From assembly GCA_020024465.1 (NCBI GenBank), contig JAHHTT010000024.1, positions 1 to 32,638 on the forward strand: a DNA stretch of 32,638 bases, given 5' to 3'. A program made the position numbers and the translations under genes. The DNA is from Odoribacter sp. (GTDB taxonomy: Bacteria > Bacteroidota > Bacteroidia > Bacteroidales > Marinifilaceae). Positions 15,860 through 23,344 of this stretch are shown here, in pieces (position 1 is the first letter of the stretch; every line of letters starts with the position of its first letter). The notes beneath the pieces are model-generated. The model made no database searches and was not told the DNA's origin. It saw nothing but the letters and a program-made list of their open reading frames with translations.

Positions 15860-17182
15860 TTTCCAATAGTATCTGCCGCAAAGCATGATGCCGGTCAAGG
15901 TAAGACCTACCGGATAACCGATCCAGATGCCGGTGATACCGAAGTCTAGTATGAAACCGCAAATGTAGCATACCGGCATGGCCAGCAGGAAATATCCTAT
16001 AAAGGATATAACCGCCATGGATATAACATCGCCGATGCCACGGAGTGAATTGGCATATATGATTTGCAGGGCGTCCCCTAACTGATATATCATCAGAATG
16101 ACTATCAGTGAAGAAACCAGGCCGATGACTTCCGGTGAAGTGGTAAACAGGAAACCGATAACATTCTGTGCGAAGAAAAATATAGTACAGGCGACCATAA
16201 CCAGACAGAGCATGATGTGGAATCCTGCCATAGTGCTTCGTTTTATATTGAGGATATCTCCTCGGCCATAAAAGTTGCTGACGCGTACGGAAACAGCTGC
16301 TCCTACTCCATAATATATCATAAAGCCTAGGGTGGAGATTGCTATCATAATTTGGTGTGCGGCCAATGCGACACTGCCAAGCCAGCCGATCATAATACCT
16401 GAAATGCTGAATAAGGCCGTTTCCAGTCCCATTTGCAGACCTACCATCCATCCCATTTTATTGAGGGATAAAATATCTTTTGTATTATATTGTCCGCGGC
16501 GGTAACCGATATAATATCTGCGATAATGTATACTGCGGTAGAAGAGTGCTGCGAAAGCTGCAAACATAAGGATACGCGACAGAAGCGTGGAAATTCCGGC
16601 TCCGACAACCCCCATGGCAGGGAGGCCTAATTTGCCGTATATCAGGATGTAGTTGCCGATAATGTTCAGAACGTTGGCAGAAATCATGATGTACATGGGG
16701 GTGCGGGTATCTGTGATACCGTCAGCAAATTGCTTGAATGAGTTGAAGAGCATGACAAACGGCAGGGAGGCCAATTGCAATAAAAAATAGGGACGGATGA
16801 GGGGAAGAAGTTCTTCCGGCTGTCCCATTTTGTCAACGTTGAACCAGACAAAGGTCATGATAAGTGTAAGAAGCAGGCCGATGAATAAGTTTGTTAACAG
16901 ACTGTTTCGTAATAATTGTCCGACTCTGAAACGATCGTGGCGGCCAAAGGATTGTCCGACCAACGGAGTCAGTCCATAGGAGAATCCCAGTCCGAAAAGT
17001 ATAGGAATATTGAAAGCACTGTTTACAAAAGAGGCTGCAGCCAGATGGAGCGTGTCGAATTGTCCGACCATCATATTGTCGGCTAATCCGACAATTACAA
17101 TACCGATTTGCCCGATGACGATGGGGACACCTAATCTGATAAGTTCCCGATAGTGTTCTTTGTATGCTGTAAAAAAAATCAT
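15833..17182 (-). CDS. MATE family efflux transporter (NorM-like)
   Basis: The 449-residue polytopic inner-membrane protein has 12 predicted helices in two homologous halves, the MATE arrangement. MATE proteins export cationic drugs or metabolites in exchange for Na+ or H+. Family-like segments are the opening helix ELIRLGVPIVIGQIGIVIVG with LADNMMVGQFDT, GLGFSYGLTPLVGQSFGRHD, and the second-half equivalent AAHQIMIAISTLGFMIYYGV with GAAVSVRVSNFYGRGD. Substrate cannot be predicted. A TAnnTTTG element lies at 17209-17216 on the minus strand. Its last 27 bp overlap the HAD gene tail to tail, with no room for a terminator between them. Confidence 0.93.
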   Translation of the reverse strand: MIFFTAYKEHYRELIRLGVPIVIGQIGIVIVGLADNMMVGQFDTLHLAAASFVNSAFNIPILFGLGFSYGLTPLVGQSFGRHDRFRVGQLLRNSLLTNLFIGLLLTLIMTFVWFNVDKMGQPEELLPLIRPYFLLQLASLPFVMLFNSFKQFADGITDTRTPMYIMISANVLNIIGNYILIYGKLGLPAMGVVGAGISTLLSRILMFAAFAALFYRSIHYRRYYIGYRRGQYNTKDILSLNKMGWMVGLQMGLETALFSISGIMIGWLGSVALAAHQIMIAISTLGFMIYYGVGAAVSVRVSNFYGRGDILNIKRSTMAGFHIMLCLVMVACTIFFFAQNVIGFLFTTSPEVIGLVSSLIVILMIYQLGDALQIIYANSLRGIGDVISMAVISFIGYFLLAMPVCYICGFILDFGITGIWIGYPVGLTLTGIMLCGRYYWKLKDGRLFR

Positions 17183-17208
17183 GAATGATGCTTCTATATT
17201 TCAAGATG

Positions 17209-17216
17209 CAAAAGTA
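17209..17216 (-). promoter_or_regulatory. -7 element for the MATE gene
   Basis: The minus strand reads TACTTTTG, a perfect TAnnTTTG, 27 bp before the start codon. No TTTG lies 19 bp upstream. Confidence 0.45.
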
Positions 17217-17312
17217 TAAATTCCTTTCTATTTTTTACTTTTTTTTCTACCTTGCGCTCTGATACGAATAATTCCTCAATAGGTTGAGGCGGAAAATCTA
17301 AATATTGGATAT

Positions 17313-18644
17313 ATGAGAAAATTTTGTAGTGCTTTGATGCTGATGTTGCTTTTTACAGCAACAGTTTTTGCTGGTGACGGTATTTTGGAAAAGTTGCGAA
17401 TGATTCCGCAGATTTCCGATATCAGGGAGCTGAAAGTTGATGGATTTAATGAGTATTATCAATTTTGTTTTGAACAACCGATAGATCACGCTAATCTGTC
17501 GAAAGGGACGTTCAAGCAACGGGTGCTCTTGGGACATCGGGATTACAATGCTCCGGTAATTGTTGAATTGGAAGGATACGGCCTTTATTCCCCGAAGGCC
17601 GGAGAATTGGCAACGCTTTTTAAAGGGAATCAGTTGACTGTTGAACACCGTTTTTTTGACGGCAGTGTTCCGGATGGAGAAATTCCGTGGGATTGCCTGA
17701 CGATCAAGCAGGCTGCTGATGATCAGCATGTGATTATCAGGACAATTAAAGAGCAGATATATCCGTCTGCCAAATGGGTGTCAACGGGAATAAGCAAAGG
17801 TGGACAGACAACAGTTTTTCATCGTTTTTTTTACCCGGCAGATGTTGATGTGAGTGTTCCTTATGTAGCTCCGTTGAATTTGGAATATGTAGATCCTCGT
17901 CTTGAAAAGTTTTTGGATAAATTGGGAACCGGCAAAGGCAGTTTTAAAACGATGTTTGCAAGGGAGGATGTGGATGCCGTCTATTGGACTATCCGTGATT
18001 TCCAGCTGTTGTGTTTCAAAAATCAGGATAAATTGGCTGGTATGTTGGATTCGTTGGCCCGGACAAGAAATTATACTTATCAGACTGTGGGTGGAGTGAA
18101 ACGTGCATTGCAATTAATTATTTTAGAGTATCCGTTTGCTTTTTGGCAATGGGGACATAATCCTGCTGATATTCCTGAGGAAGAGTCTTCTGTATGGAGT
18201 GAGATATTTGACTATCTGGTGCAAGTTTCTTCTCCGGACTTCTTTGAAGATAAGTATATAGAACGTATGCGTCCGTTTTTTTATGCAGCTTTGACAGAGA
18301 CCGGAATGTACGAGTATAATATTAAGCCGTTTAAAAAGTATATGCCTGATGAAAAAAAGAATATTGATTTTTCGTTTACAATGCCGGCTGGGGTTAAGCA
18401 AAAAACGTTTGATGAAGCTCAGATGAAAGCTATCAATAAGTGGCTGCAGACAAATGCTGAAAAAATATTATTTGTGTATGGAGGTACCGATCCATGGTAT
18501 GCTACCGGTGTCGATTTAAGAAGCAATTGGAAGTGTCGGAAGTATGTGCGTGGAGACATGAGTCATACATGTCGTATTAAGGATTTTGATCCGGTATCTA
18601 AAGAGGATTTGATTGATACATTAAACGAATGGCTGGAAAATTAG
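17313..18644 (+). CDS. Secreted S37-type (PS-10) serine peptidase
   Basis: The 443-residue protein has a clear signal peptide (MRKFCSALMLMLLFTATVFA) and an alpha/beta-hydrolase fold. The stretch YYQFCFEQPIDHANLSKGTF followed by HRFFDGSVPDGEIPWDCLTI is typical of the S28/S37 tripeptidyl aminopeptidase group. The nucleophile is in GISKGGQT, the acid in YGGTDPWYATG and the His in GDMSHTCRI, so the triad looks complete. It probably acts in the periplasm or at the cell surface on short peptides. The gene stands alone; no operon partner is close on this strand. The choice of S37 over S28 is from memory of motifs. Confidence 0.83.
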   Translation: MRKFCSALMLMLLFTATVFAGDGILEKLRMIPQISDIRELKVDGFNEYYQFCFEQPIDHANLSKGTFKQRVLLGHRDYNAPVIVELEGYGLYSPKAGELATLFKGNQLTVEHRFFDGSVPDGEIPWDCLTIKQAADDQHVIIRTIKEQIYPSAKWVSTGISKGGQTTVFHRFFYPADVDVSVPYVAPLNLEYVDPRLEKFLDKLGTGKGSFKTMFAREDVDAVYWTIRDFQLLCFKNQDKLAGMLDSLARTRNYTYQTVGGVKRALQLIILEYPFAFWQWGHNPADIPEEESSVWSEIFDYLVQVSSPDFFEDKYIERMRPFFYAALTETGMYEYNIKPFKKYMPDEKKNIDFSFTMPAGVKQKTFDEAQMKAINKWLQTNAEKILFVYGGTDPWYATGVDLRSNWKCRKYVRGDMSHTCRIKDFDPVSKEDLIDTLNEWLEN

Positions 18645-18657
18645 CCGGCCGTTCGTT

Positions 18658-19887
18658 TTATTGATGAATAAGTTTGTCAACAATGATGGTTGTCGCTCCG
18701 AGTTGACTTGTAACATATGCAAGGGCTTTTTCTCCGGCAGTCTGGGCTATTGCCGGGTTGTTGACAAGAGAATCCAATAGTCCCTTTAATTCGGCACTGT
18801 TGTTGATTGAAAATCCTCCGCCTTCTTTGATGAGGGTGACTGCTTCGTTGAATTTATGGTATTTGGGACCGAATATGACAGGTATACCATAGACTGCGGC
18901 TTCCAGCGTGTTATGTATACCAACGCCGAAGCCTCCTCCGATGTAGGATATGTTACCATAGCGATAGATGGATGACAGGAGTCCGATGCAGTCAATTATC
19001 AAAACATCACATTCGGCAATATCTGCGGGTGCTTGGGTATATCGGGCTGTTTTTTTACGGCATTTTTCCATTATGGCCTTGATGTGATTTTCACCGATTT
19101 CGTGCGGTGCAAGAATCCATTTGTAATCACCGGAATAGTTGTTGATATACTCCATCAGAATATCTTCGTCCGGTGGCCAGGTGCTTCCGCACACCATGGT
19201 AGGATGTCCATTGCAAAATAACTGTACGGTCTCGATGTCTTTGGCTGTATTTGCGATCTGTTTTACACGATCGAATCGGGTGTCTCCGGTTAAATGGGTT
19301 TGGGTGATACCGATGTTTTTCAGCAGTTCAACGGATTGACCGTCCTGTACAAAGAGGCAGTTAAAGAAACTCAGCATTTTGCGGTGAAGCCTTCCCCATT
19401 TTTTGAAGAAAGGTTGATCCGGCCGGAAAATGGCAGAAATCAGATACACCGGAATATTATTTCGATGAAGTTCATTCAGGTAATTGTACCAGAATTCATA
19501 TTTGACGAATACGGCTGCATCGGGGTGGAATGTCTTGATAAAGCGGGAGGCATTGCCGGGGGTGTCTCCTGGGAGATAATATATGTAATCTGCTCCGGTA
19601 TAGTTTTTGCGAATTTCGTAACCTGATGGGGAAAAGAAGGTCAGTAAGATTTTAGTATCAGGCTCTTTTTCGCGTAAGCGTTCCATGACAGGACGTCCTT
19701 GTTCAAACTCTCCTAAAGAAGCCGCATGAAACCATACCATGCGATCTTTCCCCCGTTTGAATTCCCGTATCTGCTTTCGGGTTTGTCTGCGTCCTTTTGA
19801 AAGTAATGATGCTTTTTCCTTAAATGGGGCTGCCAATTTGATTCCTAACCCGTATACCCGAATGCCGATGTTATATAGAAATGCCAT
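18658..19887 (-). CDS. waaA: 3-deoxy-D-manno-octulosonic acid (Kdo) transferase
   Basis: WaaA (KdtA, family GT30) transfers Kdo from CMP-Kdo to lipid A precursor at the inner membrane, the first step of LPS core synthesis. Seen here are the N-terminal membrane anchor (MAFLYNIGIRVYGLGIKLAA), the conserved acceptor-site motif VWFHAASLGEFEQGRPV with the catalytic Glu, the middle KYEFWYNYL, and the donor-domain motifs ILAPHEIGENH and YIGGGFGVGIHNTLEAAVYG followed by PVIFGP. The protein is 409 residues, the normal size. The frame extends 14 codons further to 19929, but that stretch holds the promoter and no family sequence, so MAFLYN at 19887 is taken as the start. The gene is divergent from metK. 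Confidence 0.95.
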   Translation of the reverse strand: MAFLYNIGIRVYGLGIKLAAPFKEKASLLSKGRRQTRKQIREFKRGKDRMVWFHAASLGEFEQGRPVMERLREKEPDTKILLTFFSPSGYEIRKNYTGADYIYYLPGDTPGNASRFIKTFHPDAAVFVKYEFWYNYLNELHRNNIPVYLISAIFRPDQPFFKKWGRLHRKMLSFFNCLFVQDGQSVELLKNIGITQTHLTGDTRFDRVKQIANTAKDIETVQLFCNGHPTMVCGSTWPPDEDILMEYINNYSGDYKWILAPHEIGENHIKAIMEKCRKKTARYTQAPADIAECDVLIIDCIGLLSSIYRYGNISYIGGGFGVGIHNTLEAAVYGIPVIFGPKYHKFNEAVTLIKEGGGFSINNSAELKGLLDSLVNNPAIAQTAGEKALAYVTSQLGATTIIVDKLIHQ

Positions 19888-19905
19888 GTTAAATAGATTT
19901 GATTG

Positions 19906-19938
19906 CAAAAATACTATATTAATTTTCAAAAATCCAAA
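19906..19938 (-). promoter_or_regulatory. waaA promoter
   Basis: The minus strand carries TATTTTTG (19906-19913) with TTTG (19935-19938) 21 bp upstream, two bases more than the ideal spacing. It overlaps the metK promoter back to back. Confidence 0.55.
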
Positions 19939-19954
19939 TAATACTATACCTTTG
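19924..19954 (+). promoter_or_regulatory. metK promoter
   Basis: TTTC (19924-19927, one mismatch), a 19-bp spacer and TACCTTTG (19947-19954). Transcription would start near 19961, exactly at the 5' edge of the riboswitch, which supports both calls. Confidence 0.7.
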
Positions 19955-19960
19955 CATCAT

Positions 19961-20013
19961 CATTGTGGAAAGATTTGGCTGATTGCAACCACGGAAAAAA
20001 ATTGCTAAAATGC
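19961..20013 (+). promoter_or_regulatory. SAM-II riboswitch
   Basis: This leader matches the SAM-II pattern I know from alpha-proteobacteria and Bacteroidota. Helix P1 is TGTGG (19964-19968) with CCACG (19989-19993). After it comes GATTT, then the conserved ATTGCAA (19982-19988) just before the P1 3' strand, an A-rich linker, and the conserved GCTAAAA (20004-20010) that folds back in the H-type pseudoknot. The order and spacing line up with the metX SAM-II aptamer. It lies 80 nt upstream of metK, so S-adenosylmethionine would reduce its own synthesis. With no terminator stem between it and metK, control is probably at translation, although the distance to the start codon is longer than usual. 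Confidence 0.82.
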
Positions 20014-20093
20014 ATAACTTCTGGAATTCAACCATCCATAGCCTTTCCCATAATATTAATTCACCGTTGAGGTAATTCAATTAAAATTAAATT

Positions 20094-21392
20094 ATGGGTT
20101 ATTTATTTACATCAGAATCTGTATCTGAAGGACATCCAGATAAAGTGGCCGACCAGATTTCGGATGCAGTGTTGGACAAAATCATCGCTTTTGACCCGGA
20201 GGCAAAAGTGGCTTGTGAAACATTAGTGACAACAGGACAGACAATTGTTGCAGGCGAGATTAAAACGACAACGTATATCGACGTGCAGCGTGTGGCTCGA
20301 GAAGTGATTAATGAAATCGGCTATACGAAAAGCGAATATATGTTTGACGGGAATAGCTGTGGAGTGTTATCGGCACTTCATGAACAGTCTCCTGATATCA
20401 ACAGGGGAGTTGTGCGAGAAGACCCGATGGAACAGGGTGCCGGAGATCAGGGGATGATGTTCGGCTATGCTTGCAATGAAACAGATAATTATATGCCTCT
20501 TTCTTTGGAATTGGCACATTTATTATTGCGAGAGCTGGCGAAAATCCGGAAGGAAGGTCAGTTGATGCAGTATTTGCGTCCTGACTCAAAATCACAAGTG
20601 ACTGTTGAATATGGTGATGATAATAAGCCGTGTCGTATTCATACCATTGTTGTATCAACGCAGCATGATGATTTCATTAAGCCTGCCAATGAAACTTCGG
20701 AAGCCCAATTGAAAGCTGATGAGGTGATGGTGGAATGGATAAAAAAAGATATCGTTGACATTTTATTGCCTCGTGTGAAAGCGCAGTTACCTCGTCGTGT
20801 ACAGAATCTGTTTGATAAAGAACTGATTTTATACGTTAATCCTACCGGTAAGTTTGTAATCGGCGGCCCTCATGGGGATACCGGACTGACAGGACGTAAG
20901 ATTATCGTGGATACTTACGGAGGCAAAGGAGCTCATGGCGGCGGCGCATTTTCGGGGAAAGACCCTTCTAAGGTAGATCGTTCCGCTGCTTATGCGGCAC
21001 GTCATATTGCCAAAAATATTGTAGCTGCCGGTGTCGCTGATGAAATTTTGATTCAGATTTCATATGCTATCGGTATTGCCAAGCCGGTAGGTGTGTACGT
21101 GAATACCTATGGAACATCAAAAGTGACATTGACGGATGCGGAAATTGCTGAAAAAATAACCGGCATCTTCGATCTTCGTCCCCGGGCGATTATTGAACGC
21201 CTGAAATTATGTAATCCGATTTATCAGGAAACGGCAAGTTACGGTCACATGGGACGGAAACCTGAAATTGTCAAGAAGGTGTTTACTTCCAATTATTGGG
21301 AGAGCATAGAGAAGGAAGTCGAATTGTTTACCTGGGAAAAGCTTGATTATGTAGATGAAGTGAAAGCAGCCTTTCAAGATTTTAAAAAATAG
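20094..21392 (+). CDS. metK: S-adenosylmethionine synthetase
   Basis: MetK makes S-adenosylmethionine from ATP and methionine in the cytoplasm. The three family domains are present: SESVSEGHPDKVADQISDAV near the N-terminus (ATP and metal site), GAGDQGMMFGYACNET in the centre, and GPHGDTGLTGRKIIVDTYGG followed by GGGAFSGKDPSKVDRSAAYA (P-loop-like and active-site motifs). At 432 residues it is longer than the E. coli enzyme (384) because of inserts such as the segment around ELAKIRKEGQLMQYLRPDS, as in other Bacteroidota. It is transcribed alone behind a SAM-II leader and converges with the transporter gene, whose stop is 11 bp away. Confidence 0.97.
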   Translation: MGYLFTSESVSEGHPDKVADQISDAVLDKIIAFDPEAKVACETLVTTGQTIVAGEIKTTTYIDVQRVAREVINEIGYTKSEYMFDGNSCGVLSALHEQSPDINRGVVREDPMEQGAGDQGMMFGYACNETDNYMPLSLELAHLLLRELAKIRKEGQLMQYLRPDSKSQVTVEYGDDNKPCRIHTIVVSTQHDDFIKPANETSEAQLKADEVMVEWIKKDIVDILLPRVKAQLPRRVQNLFDKELILYVNPTGKFVIGGPHGDTGLTGRKIIVDTYGGKGAHGGGAFSGKDPSKVDRSAAYAARHIAKNIVAAGVADEILIQISYAIGIAKPVGVYVNTYGTSKVTLTDAEIAEKITGIFDLRPRAIIERLKLCNPIYQETASYGHMGRKPEIVKKVFTSNYWESIEKEVELFTWEKLDYVDEVKAAFQDFKK

Positions 21393-21403
21393 TAGTGGTG
21401 GGT

Positions 21404-22378
21404 TCAGTTCTTTTGTTTGAGATTATCGTCAGTGATCCGTTTACGCCGCCGGTAGAGTTGCCAGGAATTGAAAAGATTGTGCCATACACTGTAGAATCCT
21501 CCGGCGATGGCGGTAACCGGAGTAAAAAAGGTATAGCCCATCCAAATGGCAAATACGGTGTTTTTTTGTCCCAATGATTGTCCGGCGCTGATTTGATCAT
21601 TATAGATTTTGCCGATTTTTTTACCGGCATAGAATTGTATGATACAGGAGATTAAAGAAATGACAGCCAATCCGGATTGGTAGAGGATGTTGATTTTGCT
21701 ATGTACAATACTTTTTACAGTGACAGCAATGGCAAGGGAGAGGGCAACAGCCCACATATAGAAGGCAAGTTCATGGTAGTGAGCCAATAGGGTATGAAAT
21801 TTGGGTAGAAGGTAGCGAATCAATATGGCTGCAATGAAAGGGCACAACAAAAGCGGGAATACTTTTCCTAATATAAGAGCGGAAGAATTTCCGAATGTCA
21901 GTCCGGGGTGAGGGTGTACTAATGGAACGATAAGCGGTATAAGTACAGCGGCTGCCAGATTAATGAGTATGGTGTAAGTGGTGATATGTGCGGCGTTGCC
22001 TCCCAGTTTCTGTGTGACAACAGCACCAGCTGTGGCTGTAGGGCATATCAGACAGACCATCGCTCCTTCCAGGAGGATTCTGCCAGGTAGATTGCGGAAC
22101 AATATCAATACTCCGCCTAGGATGGCGAAACTGATACCTTGTATCAGTAATAACCATAAATGCCAACGACAAGGGCGAAGATCATGCAGATTTACCTTGC
22201 AAAATGAAAGAAACAACATCATGAAAATCAATGTCGGTTGAATGAAATTGACAGCTTGATTCACCCAGGAATGTGTCGGTTCTAGAAAAGGGATGTTTAC
22301 ATAAATGAAATAGCCGGCTACTCCGCTCAGCATGGCTATCGGTAATGTCCAGTTTTTGATGAAACGAATAATTTCCAT
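21404..22378 (-). CDS. Bile acid:sodium symporter (BASS) family transporter
   Basis: The 324-residue inner-membrane protein has about nine to ten hydrophobic helices. Family cues are AMVCLICPTATAGAVVTQKL in the middle and SAGQSLGQKNTVFAIWMGYT with FFTPVTAIAGGFY near the C-terminus, the crossover-helix region of BASS carriers. Members move bile acids or small organic acids with Na+; the substrate here is unknown. Downstream it meets metK tail to tail. Upstream, the zinc-peptidase gene on the same strand ends 90 bp before this start with a strong terminator between, so they are separate transcripts. Proximity to metK need not imply a methionine-related role. Confidence 0.82.
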   Translation of the reverse strand: MEIIRFIKNWTLPIAMLSGVAGYFIYVNIPFLEPTHSWVNQAVNFIQPTLIFMMLFLSFCKVNLHDLRPCRWHLWLLLIQGISFAILGGVLILFRNLPGRILLEGAMVCLICPTATAGAVVTQKLGGNAAHITTYTILINLAAAVLIPLIVPLVHPHPGLTFGNSSALILGKVFPLLLCPFIAAILIRYLLPKFHTLLAHYHELAFYMWAVALSLAIAVTVKSIVHSKINILYQSGLAVISLISCIIQFYAGKKIGKIYNDQISAGQSLGQKNTVFAIWMGYTFFTPVTAIAGGFYSVWHNLFNSWQLYRRRKRITDDNLKQKN

Positions 22379-22416
22379 GACTTCTTTGTAAATTGAATGA
22401 TGGGCAAAGGTATAAA

Positions 22417-22448
22417 AAAGGAGCTGTCTGTTGGAAGACAGCTCCTTT
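22417..22448 (-). terminator. Terminator of the zinc metallopeptidase gene
   Basis: Thirteen-base arms (22417-22429 and 22436-22448, core ggagctgtct / agacagctcc) pair perfectly. On the minus strand a T run follows (22414-22419). It lies 20 bp after the gene's stop. Confidence 0.9.
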
Positions 22449-22468
22449 AAAAAGTTTGTTTTGGTGTA

Positions 22469-23176
22469 TTATTCGCGACGGTTTAAGAATATCATTACAT
22501 AATATAATAACGTAGCCAGAGATGAGAGGGCAGCGACAACGTAGGTATAGGCAGCCCATTTGAGTGCATCAAAGGCATATTCCTGTGTTTGATAGTTGGT
22601 GGCACCGGAATTGCGAAGCCATGCCAAAGCGCGGTGGCTGGCATTGATTTCAACCGGAAGAGTGATAAAACTGAATAATGTCATAATGGCAAATAAACCG
22701 ATACCCATCAGTAGTAATCCGGGGAATGAATTAATTAACAAAATACCGGCCAATAATATCCATTGCACCCAATGTGAAGCAAATTCAACGGCAGGAACCA
22801 AAGATGAACGCAATTGCAGCATATTATAGCCTGTGGCATGTTGTAGGGCATGTCCGGTTTCATGGGCCGCAACGGCTGCAGCTGCGATACTGTTGCCATA
22901 ATATACATCATGGCTGAGATTGATGGTTTTGTTTACCGGATTATAATGGTCGGTAAGCATACCTTGTACAGAACCGATTTTTACACCTGAGATTCCGTTA
23001 TCGCGGAGAATTTTTTCTGCGACATCTTTGCCGGTCATGCCGTTGGCTGTCGGAATCTGAGAATATTTTTTAAAACGACTTTTTAATTGGTTGCTGACGA
23101 GCCAGCTGATGAGGGTAAATCCTATGAATATAATCCAAATCCACATGTTTCCTCCTGACATAGTTGTGTATCCCAT
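22469..23176 (-). CDS. Membrane zinc metallopeptidase (YugP-like)
   Basis: The 235-residue protein matches the neutral zinc metallopeptidase family of B. subtilis YugP. It has an N-terminal membrane helix (MWIWIIFIGFTLISWLV), then VAEKILRDNGISGVKI, then the family stretch LTDHYNPVNKTINLSHDVYY, then the catalytic HEXXH in AAHETGHALQHA, and two to three more membrane helices at the C-terminus. A conserved Glu for the third zinc ligand probably sits in TLPVEINASHRALAWL. Residues 1-10 (MGYTTMSGGN) precede the helix, and the start could instead be the Met before WIW. Biological substrate is unknown; some members are linked to membrane-protein quality control. Confidence 0.88.
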   Translation of the reverse strand: MGYTTMSGGNMWIWIIFIGFTLISWLVSNQLKSRFKKYSQIPTANGMTGKDVAEKILRDNGISGVKIGSVQGMLTDHYNPVNKTINLSHDVYYGNSIAAAAVAAHETGHALQHATGYNMLQLRSSLVPAVEFASHWVQWILLAGILLINSFPGLLLMGIGLFAIMTLFSFITLPVEINASHRALAWLRNSGATNYQTQEYAFDALKWAAYTYVVAALSSLATLLYYVMIFLNRRE

Positions 23177-23292
23177 TTTGTTATTTTTTTTGATTTATCT
23201 TTTGTTGTGTTGCAAAAAACGCGCCAAACTTTTTAATGATAGAATTGAATAGGACCTTGTTTTTTTGAGATATTTATTTTATTTTACAGCGT

Positions 23293-23312
23293 CAATTCAA
23301 ACGTTTGAATTG
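23293..23312. promoter_or_regulatory. Perfect 20-bp palindrome, LacI-type operator candidate
   Basis: The 20 bases centred on AAACGTTT (ttcAAACGTTTgaa in the core) are identical on both strands. A symmetric site with a central CG is the classic form bound by LacI-family regulators. It lies 32 bp before the EF-G-like start and overlaps an imperfect -7 element (AACGTTTG, 23300-23307). A regulator of carbon status is a reasonable guess given the downstream gene. Confidence 0.6.
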
Positions 23313-23344
23313 GTGTTACAAATATAAACCTAAACCTATATAGT

